A DNA stretch of 64,000 nucleotides, taken from assembly GCF_010548275.1 (NCBI RefSeq), contig NZ_JAAGLT010000005.1:248001-312000 (forward strand), given 5' to 3'. This DNA comes from Streptomyces sp. SID12488. Its GTDB lineage: Bacteria > Actinomycetota > Actinomycetes > Streptomycetales > Streptomycetaceae. A model generated the notes under the pieces. It did no database searches. It was not told the origin of the DNA and saw nothing but the letters and a program-made list of their open reading frames with translations. The position numbers were made by a program, and so were the translations under genes. Each line of letters opens with the position of its first letter. Position 1 is the first letter of the stretch. Below, piece after piece: positions 8,273 to 15,626 of this stretch.

Positions 8273-8942
8273 GGTGGCGCCCGCTGACGAGCGCGCAGGG
8301 CAACCCCTCGAACTCCTCGGGACCGTCCTCGGCCGTGAAACGGTACGGCTCGTCCGGCAGCACGACCATCCCGGTCCGCGCGGCGGCCCTCAGCTCCTCG
8401 ACCGGTACGCGCGGATAGCGTTCCGCGTGGCCCGCGTACGCGTTGTCGACGCCCAGCCGAGCCAGCACGTCACCCGCGAAGGTGTCCCGCCCGAGCACCA
8501 TCCAGGGGCGCCGCCAGATCGGCACGACAGCGGTCGTACGGCCGTCGGCTGCCGTTCTCCACCAGCGCTCCGGCGCCGACCACGCCGCCTCCGCCTCGTC
8601 GAGCCACCGGGGCCGCGATTCCGCGCCGCACGCCGTCACCACGCGATCCAGTTCCCGGAACGCCTGCGGCACGTCCCGCACTTCGGTGAGCAGCACCTCG
8701 ATGCCCGCGGCGCGCAGGGCGGCGAGGTCCGGTTCCCGGTTCTCCTCCTCGTTGGCGACGACCAGGTCGGGCGCGAGTTCGACGATCCGCTCGACCTTGG
8801 GATTCTTGGTGCCGCCGACACGTACGACGCCGACGCCGAGGTCGGGCGGGTGGCTGCACCAGTCCGTGGCCCCGACCAGGACACCGGGCACCGTGACCGC
8901 CACCGCCTCCGTCAGGGACGGCACCAGCGAGATCACCCTCAT
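8199..8942 (-). CDS. BtuF-like helical-backbone protein without a signal peptide
   Basis: A 247-residue protein opening with MRVISLVPSLTEAV, the classic start of the mature BtuF/cobalamin-binding fold (two Rossmann-like lobes joined by a long helix). It has GVVRVGGTKNPKVERI and LAPDLVVANEEENR, as in vitamin B12 or metal-chelate receptors. There is no signal peptide, lipobox or membrane helix, so it is cytoplasmic or a moonlighting form. No permease or ATPase is adjacent. It starts 15 nt after the XRE-cupin gene and is probably co-transcribed. Its 3' end overlaps the TDT gene by 74 nt in convergent orientation. A role in sensing or carrying a corrinoid-like ligand is inference only. Confidence 0.75.
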   Translation of the reverse strand: MRVISLVPSLTEAVAVTVPGVLVGATDWCSHPPDLGVGVVRVGGTKNPKVERIVELAPDLVVANEEENREPDLAALRAAGIEVLLTEVRDVPQAFRELDRVVTACGAESRPRWLDEAEAAWSAPERWWRTAADGRTTAVVPIWRRPWMVLGRDTFAGDVLARLGVDNAYAGHAERYPRVPVEELRAAARTGMVVLPDEPYRFTAEDGPEEFEGLPCALVSGRHLTWYGPSLAAAPRALGEALRAAHR

Positions 8943-8957
8943 GGCTGACCGGGCATC

Positions 8958-9527
8958 TCAGCGCCGCCCGTCCTGGACCGCCTCGATGTGTTCGGCCACC
9001 GCCACCACGATCACCCGGGTGTCCGGCACGGTCGCCCGCCAGCGGTGCCGCACCCCGCCCGTCAGATAGAGCGTGTCGCCTCGGCCGAGCCGGTGTGCGC
9101 GGCCCTCCGCCTCGATCTCGACGGCGCCGTCGGCGACGTACATCAACTCGTCGTTGCGGTGCTGGAACTCACGGCCGGCGTCGTGGTCGCCGATGAACTC
9201 CATGGCGTGCAACTGCTGGTGGCCACGGACGAGGGAGCGCACCAGGGGCTCGTCGGGGGCGGGTTCGAGAGCGTCCGCGCGAACGACGTCGACGCTGCAC
9301 GCCGGGTCGGCCGCCGCGAGGAGTTCGACCGCGGTGGTGCGCAGGGCGTCGGCGACCTTCTCCAGGGAGCTGCGGCTGGGCCGCGCCCGCTCGTTCTCGA
9401 TCTGGCTCAGGAAGGGCACCGACAGGCCGCTGCGTTGGGCCACGACGGCGAGGGTGAGCTCCAGCGCCCGGCGCCGTCGCCGAACGGCCGCGCCTACCCG
9501 CAGGGGCTGTTCTTTGTGGTCGCCCAT
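8958..9527 (-). CDS. XRE-family regulator with C-terminal cupin domain
   Basis: A 189-residue regulator starting at an ATG with GAGGGAG upstream. An N-terminal Cro/CI-type helix-turn-helix (about 12-70, with LTLAVVAQRSGLSVPFLSQI) is joined to a C-terminal single-cupin domain (about 105-180, RNDELMYVADGAVEI and GDTLYLTGGVRHRW). Regulators of this design (SutR/PuuR type) sense small metabolites through the cupin. It heads a two-gene leftward unit with the BtuF-like gene. A tandem 12-nt repeat 118-142 nt upstream of its start may be its own operator. Confidence 0.88.
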   Translation of the reverse strand: MGDHKEQPLRVGAAVRRRRRALELTLAVVAQRSGLSVPFLSQIENERARPSRSSLEKVADALRTTAVELLAAADPACSVDVVRADALEPAPDEPLVRSLVRGHQQLHAMEFIGDHDAGREFQHRNDELMYVADGAVEIEAEGRAHRLGRGDTLYLTGGVRHRWRATVPDTRVIVVAVAEHIEAVQDGRR

Positions 9528-10004
9528 GGGTCCGGCTCCCTCCTCGGCTCGTCGTCGCGTCCCGGTGGCGTACGTCCCATCACAGCGCATCGCGCCGCGT
9601 GTTCGGTGGCTGTTCGCCAGATCGTCCCCGAACCATGCACGACGCGTTCTCTGATGACGTTCCCTGATGGGTTCCTTGCACCCTACGCATGTTCGTCAAA
9701 CCGTTTCACGCGCCCGTCACATCGGTGTCACCCCTCGTCGGGTACGACCTCGGGTTCGCGCCAGCGGATGAGCCGCCCGACTCCCCCCGGCGCCCGTCCA
9801 GGCGCGCGGGCGGCGGACCTGACCAGCGGGACCCACCGACGGGGCGGCCGAGCCGGGGGGATGGCCTGGCGCTCCGTGGTTGGCCGGATCCCTCTCGTAC
9901 GCGGAACGTGTCCGTCCGGGAACGCCGCGAGGGGTGGGCCGCACCGGAGACACCCGCACGCGCGCGTGCCTCCCGGCTCGACCCACCCCTCCTGAGCGGC
10001 TCCC
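9528..10004. other. Intergenic region, 477 bp
   Basis: It separates the XRE-cupin start from the glycine betaine transporter stop. Apart from the tandem repeat at 9645-9669 I see no gene and no clear terminator. Open frames crossing it on the minus strand are antisense artefacts. Confidence 0.5.
9645..9669. promoter_or_regulatory. Tandem 12-nt direct repeat, candidate XRE operator
   Basis: CGTTCTCTGATG (9645-9656) and CGTTCCCTGATG (9658-9669) differ at one base and are spaced 13 nt apart. They lie upstream of the XRE-cupin gene and could be the regulator's own binding site. Confidence 0.35.
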
Positions 10005-11843
10005 TCAGTTGTTCGATACCCCGTTCGCACCGCTCCTGCCCTTGGAATCGCCAACGGGTGCCCATTTCTCGGCGAGCCCGGGGTTCGCCTTCAGCCAGGT
10101 ACGGACGGCGTCCTGTTCTCCGCCCTTGCCCGCCTGCTGGATGCGAGCCTCCAGACCGGTGAGCTGTTTCTCCGTCATGGAGAAATTCCTCAGCCAGCCG
10201 CCGACCTCGGGGTTGTCGTCGGCGAAGCCCTCGCGGGCGAGCGTGTGCACGCCGTCGCCCTTGCCCCAGGCGCCCTTGGGGTCCTTGAGCTTCTTCAGGT
10301 CGTAGTCGCTGTACGCCCAGTGCGGCGACCAGAGGGTGACGGCGATCGGTTCCTTCTTGGCGTACGCGCGCTTGAGTTCGGCGAGCATGGCTGGAGTGGA
10401 GCCGTCGACGACCTCGTACTCGCCGTCGAGGCCGTACTCCCCCAGGACCTTGTCCTTGAGGAGGCCCATCATTCCGGCACTCGGTTCGATGCCGACGATC
10501 CTGCCCTTGAACTTCGAAGACTGTCCCTTGAGGTCGGCGAGCGAGTCGACGCCCTTGACGTACGAGGGGACTGCCAGCTCCAGCGAGGTGGGGCCGTACC
10601 ACTTGCCCAGGTCCTCCAACTGGTCGCCGTACTTCTTCCAGTACTCGGCGTGGGTGACCGGCAGCCAGGAGTCCGTCTGGAAGTCGATCTGGCCGGTGGC
10701 CAGGCCCGTGTACAGCGGGCCGGCCGCGTACTGGGTGGTCGTGACGTCGAAGCCGCGCTCCTCCAGGAGCTCCTTCCACAGGAACGTGGTGGCGATGCCC
10801 TCGTCCCACGGGATGTAGCCGATGCTGACCTTCTTGCCCTGGCCCACGTCCGTCCCGGTGGCCCGGGTGGTCTGCGCGGATGAGCCGAAGATGCCGAGGC
10901 CGCCGGCGACGAGCGCCAGGACGACCACGCCGGCCAGCGCGACAACCGGGCTGGGACGGTGGTTCCAGAGCTTCGGGGTGCCCGCGGTACGGGCCTTGGC
11001 GGCGGCGCGGCGGCCCAGCGGGGAGATCTGGGCGCCGAGGGCGCCGGTCATGCGGTCGAGATAGATGGCGAGGACGACGATGCCGAGGCCCGCCTCGAAA
11101 CCGAGGCCGATGTCGAGCTGGCCGATGGCCTCGTTGACTGCGCCGCCGAGCCCACCGGTGCCGACCATGCCGGCGATGACGACCATGGACAGGCCGAGCA
11201 TGATGACCTGGTTGACGCCCGCCATGATCGTCGGGAGGGCGAGCGGCAGCTGCACGCGCAGCAGGGTGTCGCGGGGCGGGGTGCCGAACGCCTCGGCGGC
11301 CTCGACGAGTTCGGCGTCGACCTGGCGGATGCCGAGTTCGGTCATGCGTACGCCGGGCGCGAGGGCGAAGATCAGGGTGGCGACGACGCCCGCCGGGACG
11401 CCCATGCCGAAGAACAGGATCGCCGGGATCAGCAGCACCATCGACGGCATTGTCTGGAGCAGGTCCAGGACGGGCCGTACGACGGCACTGACCGTCTTGG
11501 AGCGGGCCGCCCAGATGCCCAGCGGGATCGAGATCACCAGGGCGACCAGGGTGGCGACGAGCACCAGGGCGAGCGTCGACATGGCCTTGTCCCACAGGGC
11601 CATGGAGTCGACGAGCGCGAATCCGGCGAAGGCGAGGACGCCCGCGACCAGGCCGCGCAGCCACCAGGCGGCCACCGCGAGGATGCCGGCCAGGAGGAGG
11701 GGCTCCGGGGCGGTGAGCACCGCGTAGATGCCGTCGTACAGGCCTTCCACGACCATCTTGATCGCGTCGAAGAGCCAGGACATGTGGTCGACGAGCCAGC
11801 TGACGCCGTCGTCGACCCAGTCGCCGAGCTGCAGCCTAGGCAC
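10005..11843 (-). CDS. Glycine betaine/proline ABC transporter, permease fused to substrate-binding protein
   Basis: A 612-residue fusion of the OpuAB/OpuAC type. Residues 50-285 form the permease, with the ATPase-contact loop (EAAEAFGTPP) at 181-190. An extra hydrophobic helix at 299-320 then tethers an extracytoplasmic binding domain (about 336-600) of the OpuAC family, with IGYIPWDEGIATTFLW and several Trp residues suited to a quaternary-amine cage. The GTG start overlaps the ATPase stop by 8 nt, so the two are coupled. This is the same permease-receptor fusion as in Lactococcus OpuABC. It would import glycine betaine or a related osmolyte; exact specificity is unproven. Confidence 0.9.
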   Translation of the reverse strand: MPRLQLGDWVDDGVSWLVDHMSWLFDAIKMVVEGLYDGIYAVLTAPEPLLLAGILAVAAWWLRGLVAGVLAFAGFALVDSMALWDKAMSTLALVLVATLVALVISIPLGIWAARSKTVSAVVRPVLDLLQTMPSMVLLIPAILFFGMGVPAGVVATLIFALAPGVRMTELGIRQVDAELVEAAEAFGTPPRDTLLRVQLPLALPTIMAGVNQVIMLGLSMVVIAGMVGTGGLGGAVNEAIGQLDIGLGFEAGLGIVVLAIYLDRMTGALGAQISPLGRRAAAKARTAGTPKLWNHRPSPVVALAGVVVLALVAGGLGIFGSSAQTTRATGTDVGQGKKVSIGYIPWDEGIATTFLWKELLEERGFDVTTTQYAAGPLYTGLATGQIDFQTDSWLPVTHAEYWKKYGDQLEDLGKWYGPTSLELAVPSYVKGVDSLADLKGQSSKFKGRIVGIEPSAGMMGLLKDKVLGEYGLDGEYEVVDGSTPAMLAELKRAYAKKEPIAVTLWSPHWAYSDYDLKKLKDPKGAWGKGDGVHTLAREGFADDNPEVGGWLRNFSMTEKQLTGLEARIQQAGKGGEQDAVRTWLKANPGLAEKWAPVGDSKGRSGANGVSNN

Positions 11844-12939
11844 GGGCGGTCACCTTCCCCTCGGTGAGGGCCGCGTGGTTCGGGACACCCGGGCTGTCGC
11901 AGGGCTCGGGGGCACCCTCCCGGTCGCCCAGGAAGCCGACGAGGCGCTGTCGCCGTACGACGCCGACCAGTCGGCCGTCCTCGGCGAGCACCGCGACCGG
12001 GTGGGACAGCCGGGCGCTCAGCGCGCAGAGTTCGGTGAACGGCGTGTCGGGCGTCGCCGTCGGGCAGTCGCAGTCGGCCTCGTCGCCGCGGGTCTCCGGG
12101 TCCATGACGGCACCCGCGGTGAGCACGCGGGAGCGGTCGACGTCCTTGGTGAAGGAGGCGACGTAGTCGTCGACGGGGCGGACGAGGATGTCCTCGGCGG
12201 TGCCCGTCTGGACGATGCGGCCGTCACGCATGACGGCGATGCGGTCGCCCAGGCGCATGGCCTCGTTGAGGTCGTGGGTGATGAACACGATGGTCTTCTT
12301 GAGGGTCTTCTGGAGTTCCAGGAGCTGGTCCTGCATGTCCCGGCGGATCAGCGGGTCGAGCGCGCTGAACGACTCGTCCATGAGCAGCAGGTCGGCGTCG
12401 GTGGCGAGCGCCCGGGCCAGGCCAACGCGCTGCTGCATGCCGCCGGACAGCTCGTCGGGCCACGAGTCCTCCCAGCCGGCCAGACCGCACAGGGCGAGCG
12501 CCTCGTCGGCGCGGCGCTCGCGCTCGGCGCGGGGCACGCCCTGCACGGACAGGCCGTAGGCCGCGTTCTCGCGGACGCTGCGGTGCGGAAAGAGCGCGAA
12601 GTGCTGGAAGACCATGCTGATCTTGTTCGCCCGCAGCGCGCGCAGTTCGCGGTCGCCGAGCGCGGTCAGGTCCTGGTTGTCGAAGCGGACGTGTCCGGCG
12701 GTGGGTTCCAGCAGTCCGTTGAGCATGCGCAGCAGCGTCGACTTGCCGGAGCCGGACAGGCCCATGACGACGAAGATCTCGCCGGGTTCCACGGTGAAGG
12801 ACGCGTCGATGACGGCGGCGGTGATGCCGTCGTCGCGCAGTGCGCCGCGGTCGGCTCCCTGTTCGAGCCGGGTGACCGCGTCGCCGGGTCGTCTGCCGAA
12901 CACCTTGTACAGATGCTCGGCCTCAAGCCTGGATGACAA
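11836..12939 (-). CDS. Glycine betaine/proline ABC transporter ATP-binding protein
   Basis: A 367-residue ATPase. I chose the TTG at 12939 because GAGGAG lies 6 nt upstream; an in-frame GTG at 12999 would add 20 residues encoded by a tandem repeat. Walker A GLSGSGKST is at 60-68, the Q-loop MVFQHFALFPHR near 109-120, the signature LSGGMQQR at 164-171 and Walker B LLLMDES at 184-190. An insertion of about 20 residues precedes the usual core N-terminus. The C-terminal part (about 285-350, with HPVAVLAEDGRLVGVV) looks like a single CBS-type module, which in OpuA proteins senses ionic strength. It is the first gene of the operon. Confidence 0.9.
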   Translation of the reverse strand: MSSRLEAEHLYKVFGRRPGDAVTRLEQGADRGALRDDGITAAVIDASFTVEPGEIFVVMGLSGSGKSTLLRMLNGLLEPTAGHVRFDNQDLTALGDRELRALRANKISMVFQHFALFPHRSVRENAAYGLSVQGVPRAERERRADEALALCGLAGWEDSWPDELSGGMQQRVGLARALATDADLLLMDESFSALDPLIRRDMQDQLLELQKTLKKTIVFITHDLNEAMRLGDRIAVMRDGRIVQTGTAEDILVRPVDDYVASFTKDVDRSRVLTAGAVMDPETRGDEADCDCPTATPDTPFTELCALSARLSHPVAVLAEDGRLVGVVRRQRLVGFLGDREGAPEPCDSPGVPNHAALTEGKVTARA

Positions 12940-12949
12940 GGGTGCTCCT

Positions 12950-13009
12950 CGGTCGTGCACTTCGGTCGTGCTCTCGGTCGTGCCACTTCGTCGTGTCACT
13001 TCGGTCGTG
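12950..13009. repeat. Five-copy tandem repeat (CGGTCGTG core, about 13-nt period)
   Basis: The core CGGTCGTG starts at 12950, 12963, 12975 and 13002, with a one-base-shorter copy (CGTCGTG) at 12989. Spacing is 12 to 14 nt, close to one helical turn plus a little. The array lies directly upstream of the preferred start of the betaine ATPase, so it occupies the 5' leader or the promoter. Confidence 0.75.
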
Positions 13010-13184
13010 CTCTTCGCTTACGACGGTTGCGCGAACAACCGGTTTTGTCCGTGGCCGCACCTGCCCCTCCCCGACGTGGGCAAACGAAGGAGTGGGCCAG
13101 TTCACAAGGCTTCGCACAGGTAACGGGATACCTGGAGGTGGGGCCTCTGACGACGCCGGAAAGTGGCGTGCGGGGTGACTGTCA

Positions 13185-14129
13185 GTGGCGTACGGCATGA
13201 TGCGAGGCGTGACCGGACGACTGATGCTTCTCGACACCGCCTCGCTCTATTTCCGCGCCTATTTCGGCGTCCCGGAGTCCGTGAAGGCTCCGGACGGCAC
13301 GCCGGTGAACGCCGTGCGCGGGCTGCTCGAATTCATCGACCGGCTGGTCAAGGACCACCGGCCGGACCTCCTGGTCGCGTGCATGGACGCGGACTGGCGT
13401 CCGCAGTGGCGGGTCGACCTGATCCCCTCGTACAAGGCCCACCGCGTCGCCGAGGAGCGCGAGACGGGGCCGGACGCGGAGGAGGTGCCGGACACCCTGT
13501 CACCGCAGGTGCCGATCATCGAAGCGGTGCTGGACGCGGTCGGCATCGCACGCGTGGGCGTCGCGGGGTACGAGGCGGACGATGTGATCGGCACCTTCAC
13601 CGGCCGCGCCGAGGGCCCCGTGGACATCGTCACCGGCGACCGGGACCTGTACCAGCTGGTCGACGACGCGCGCGGGGTGCGTGTCCTGTACCCGCTCAAG
13701 GGTGTGGGCACCTTGCAGCTGACCGACGAGGCGTGGCTGCGCGAGAGGTATGGGGTGACCGGAAGGGGGTACGCGGATCTCGCGCTGTTGCGCGGCGACC
13801 CGAGCGACGGGCTGCCGGGCGTGCCCGGTATCGGCGAGAAGACGGCCGCGAAGCTGCTGGCCGAGTTCGGCGACCTGGCCGGGATCATGGCCGCGGTCGA
13901 CGACCCGAAGGCGAAGCTGACGCCGTCGCAGCGCAAGCGGCTCGACGAGTCACGGCCGTACGTCGAGGTCGCGCCCAAGGTCGTCCTGGTGGCCGGCGAT
14001 GTGCCACTGCCGGACGTCAACACAGCGGTGCCGCGCACCCCTCGCGACCCCGCGATGCTCGAAGCCCTCGCCGCCCGCTGGGGACTTGGGGGTTCGTTGG
14101 AGAGATTGCTCACGACACTCGAACACTGA
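13185..14129 (+). CDS. Stand-alone 5'-3' exonuclease (FEN/PolA N-terminal type)
   Basis: A 314-residue flap-endonuclease-family protein equivalent to the 5' nuclease domain of DNA polymerase I but without a polymerase. Visible active-site acids are Asp17 (LLDTAS), Asp68, Glu130/Asp132/Asp133 (YEADDVIG) and Asp152/Asp154 (TGDRDLY). The helix-3-turn-helix GVPGIGEKTAAKLL is near 212-225. The start is uncertain: GTG at 13185, ATG at 13197 or 13200, or GTG at 13209, none with a strong ribosome site. It probably removes RNA primers or flaps as a second 5' nuclease beside PolA. It is monocistronic. Confidence 0.88.
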   Translation: MAYGMMRGVTGRLMLLDTASLYFRAYFGVPESVKAPDGTPVNAVRGLLEFIDRLVKDHRPDLLVACMDADWRPQWRVDLIPSYKAHRVAEERETGPDAEEVPDTLSPQVPIIEAVLDAVGIARVGVAGYEADDVIGTFTGRAEGPVDIVTGDRDLYQLVDDARGVRVLYPLKGVGTLQLTDEAWLRERYGVTGRGYADLALLRGDPSDGLPGVPGIGEKTAAKLLAEFGDLAGIMAAVDDPKAKLTPSQRKRLDESRPYVEVAPKVVLVAGDVPLPDVNTAVPRTPRDPAMLEALAARWGLGGSLERLLTTLEH

Positions 14130-14302
14130 GGCGCCCGCCCACCGTTCCTGAGGCACGATGCACTCGTGCCTCACCACCAGGCACGAGGCTCTACCCGGAG
14201 AGAACGACTTCGCCGGTCCAGGGAACGCTGGTCTCACTTTGAGGCATCTTTGCGAAATCGGTCGCCTCGGGTAACGGGGTTTCACCAGGGGGAGATGCTA
14301 AC

Positions 14303-14321
14303 TTAGGTAAGCCTAAGCAAG
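14303..14321 (+). promoter_or_regulatory. Iron box (DmdR1/IdeR-type operator)
   Basis: TTAGGTAAGCCTAAGCAAG matches the 19-bp actinobacterial iron box TTAGGTTAGGCTAACCTAA at 16 positions if W and S ambiguity is allowed at the two central bases. It lies 17 nt before the start of the siderophore-interacting protein, as expected for iron-dependent repression. Confidence 0.75.
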
Positions 14322-14337
14322 GAACAGGGAGGCCGTC

Positions 14338-15186
14338 ATGGCAGAGCGCCCGGAACGCAGGGCTCCGAAGCTCCACTCCGCGCAGGTCGTCCGCACCGAG
14401 CGGCTGACCCCGCACATGCAGCGCGTGGTCCTGGGCGGCGACGGCCTCGCCGAGTTCTCGGCCGGCACCCGCACCGACCACTACGTGAAGCTGCAGTTCC
14501 CGGCCGAGGGCGTCACCTACCCACAGCCCTTCGACATGCAGCGCATTCGCGAGGAGTTCCCGCGGGAACAGTGGCCCGTGTCCCGGACATACACAGTGCG
14601 CGCCTGGGACCCCGAACTGCGCGAGCTGACCCTCGACTTCGTCCTGCACGGCGACGAGGGCCTGGCCGGCCCCTGGGCGATGCGCGTCCAGCCGGGCGAG
14701 ACAGTGGTCTTCGGCGGCCCCGGCGGCGCGTACGCTCCGGACCCCGGCGCCGACTGGCATCTGCTCGCCGGGGACGAGAGCGCACTGCCCGCGATCGCCT
14801 GCTCCCTGGAGGCGCTGCCCGACGGCGCCAAGGCGTACGCCTTCGTGGAGATCGCCGGCCCCGAGGAGGAGCAGAAGATCGACTCCGACGTGGAGGTCCG
14901 CTGGCTGCACCGCGGTGAGCGAACCCCCGGCGAGGCCCTCGTCGAGGCGGTACGCGCGCTGGAGTTCCCCTCGGGCCGGGTGCACGCCTTCGTGCACGGC
15001 GAGGCGGCCTTCGTGAAGGAGCTGCGGCGGCTGCTGCGGGTGGAACGCGAGATCCCGCGCGAGGACCTCTCGATCTCCGGCTACTGGCGCCTCGGCCACA
15101 ACGAGGACGGCTGGCAGGCGTCCAAGCGGGACTGGAACGCGCAGGTGGAGGCGGAGCAGGAGCCCGCCGAACCGGCGACCTCCTGA
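14338..15186 (+). CDS. Siderophore-interacting protein (SIP), NAD(P)H-dependent ferric-siderophore reductase
   Basis: A 282-residue flavoprotein of the ViuB/SIP family. The FAD-binding barrel occupies about 10-130 and carries SRTYTVR (82-88), the R-x-Y-T isoalloxazine motif. The C-terminal nucleotide-binding half begins near LLAGDESALPA (about 140). The ATG has GGGAGG 5 nt upstream. The iron box in its leader indicates repression by an iron-loaded DtxR-type regulator. It would reduce iron in an imported ferric siderophore in the cytoplasm. No siderophore transporter or synthase is next to it. A 10-bp stem hairpin follows. Confidence 0.92.
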   Translation: MAERPERRAPKLHSAQVVRTERLTPHMQRVVLGGDGLAEFSAGTRTDHYVKLQFPAEGVTYPQPFDMQRIREEFPREQWPVSRTYTVRAWDPELRELTLDFVLHGDEGLAGPWAMRVQPGETVVFGGPGGAYAPDPGADWHLLAGDESALPAIACSLEALPDGAKAYAFVEIAGPEEEQKIDSDVEVRWLHRGERTPGEALVEAVRALEFPSGRVHAFVHGEAAFVKELRRLLRVEREIPREDLSISGYWRLGHNEDGWQASKRDWNAQVEAEQEPAEPATS

Positions 15187-15238
15187 TTTTCCGCAAGCCT
15201 CCGGAGCCCGTGGCCACCCAGTCCCACCACCCCGGCCC

Positions 15239-15277
15239 CACCTGCCCGACCCCTCGCCTCGTGGAGCCGGGCAGGTG
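15239..15277 (+). terminator. Hairpin after SIP gene
   Basis: CACCTGCCCG (15239-15248) pairs perfectly with CGGGCAGGTG (15268-15277) around a 19-nt loop, about 50 nt after the SIP stop. Confidence 0.45.
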
Positions 15278-15580
15278 CCGCACCTCCCCGACCGATCGAA
15301 TCCACCCAGGCCGGGCGACGAAGCAGCCTTGAACTCCCCTCCCCCAGCGCTGAGTTGACGTTCCCGCCGGAGCAGCTGGCGATCGACTGCAGATCGACTG
15401 CACGCGCCCCCGTACCACCCCTTCCCGCGCCCCGAAGACACCGGGTGAGCACGTCGTCCGAGCCGGCATCACGCCACCGAGCCCCCTCGGACTCCCCGGT
15501 TGCCGAGCCGCAGCCGACCCGTGAGGACTTGGGTCCCGCCTCGTCACGGCCACGACATCCCTGCGAAACAGCGCCTCCCT

Positions 15581-15604
15581 AATTTCTGTCACCCGACAGG
15601 AATT
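15581..15604. promoter_or_regulatory. Operator matching the one at the carboxylase operon
   Basis: AATTTCTGTC, a 4-nt spacer and GACAGGAATT form an inverted repeat (9 of 10 arm positions match), centred about 34 nt before the permease start. The same arms (AATTTCTGTC/GACAGAAATT) form the core of the perfect palindrome at 25384-25419. This low-GC motif stands out in the surrounding sequence and is probably bound by the same TetR protein. Confidence 0.7.
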
Positions 15605-15626
15605 CGCGCCGAAGGCAGGTCCCGCC

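Larger units (their letters stand above)
15187..15626. other. Intergenic region, 440 bp
   Basis: Contains a terminator-like hairpin for the SIP gene and, at its right end, the operator of the APC permease; both are listed separately. No gene is supported between them. Confidence 0.55.

Noticed and set aside
9706..11664. Minus-strand open frame of about 650 codons
   Set aside because: It is an alternative frame of the betaine permease/binding protein gene, with no hydrophobic segments or motifs.
12950..13009. CRISPR-like array
   Set aside because: Repeats are only about 8 nt with 4 to 6 nt between them and no cas genes. It is a simple tandem repeat.
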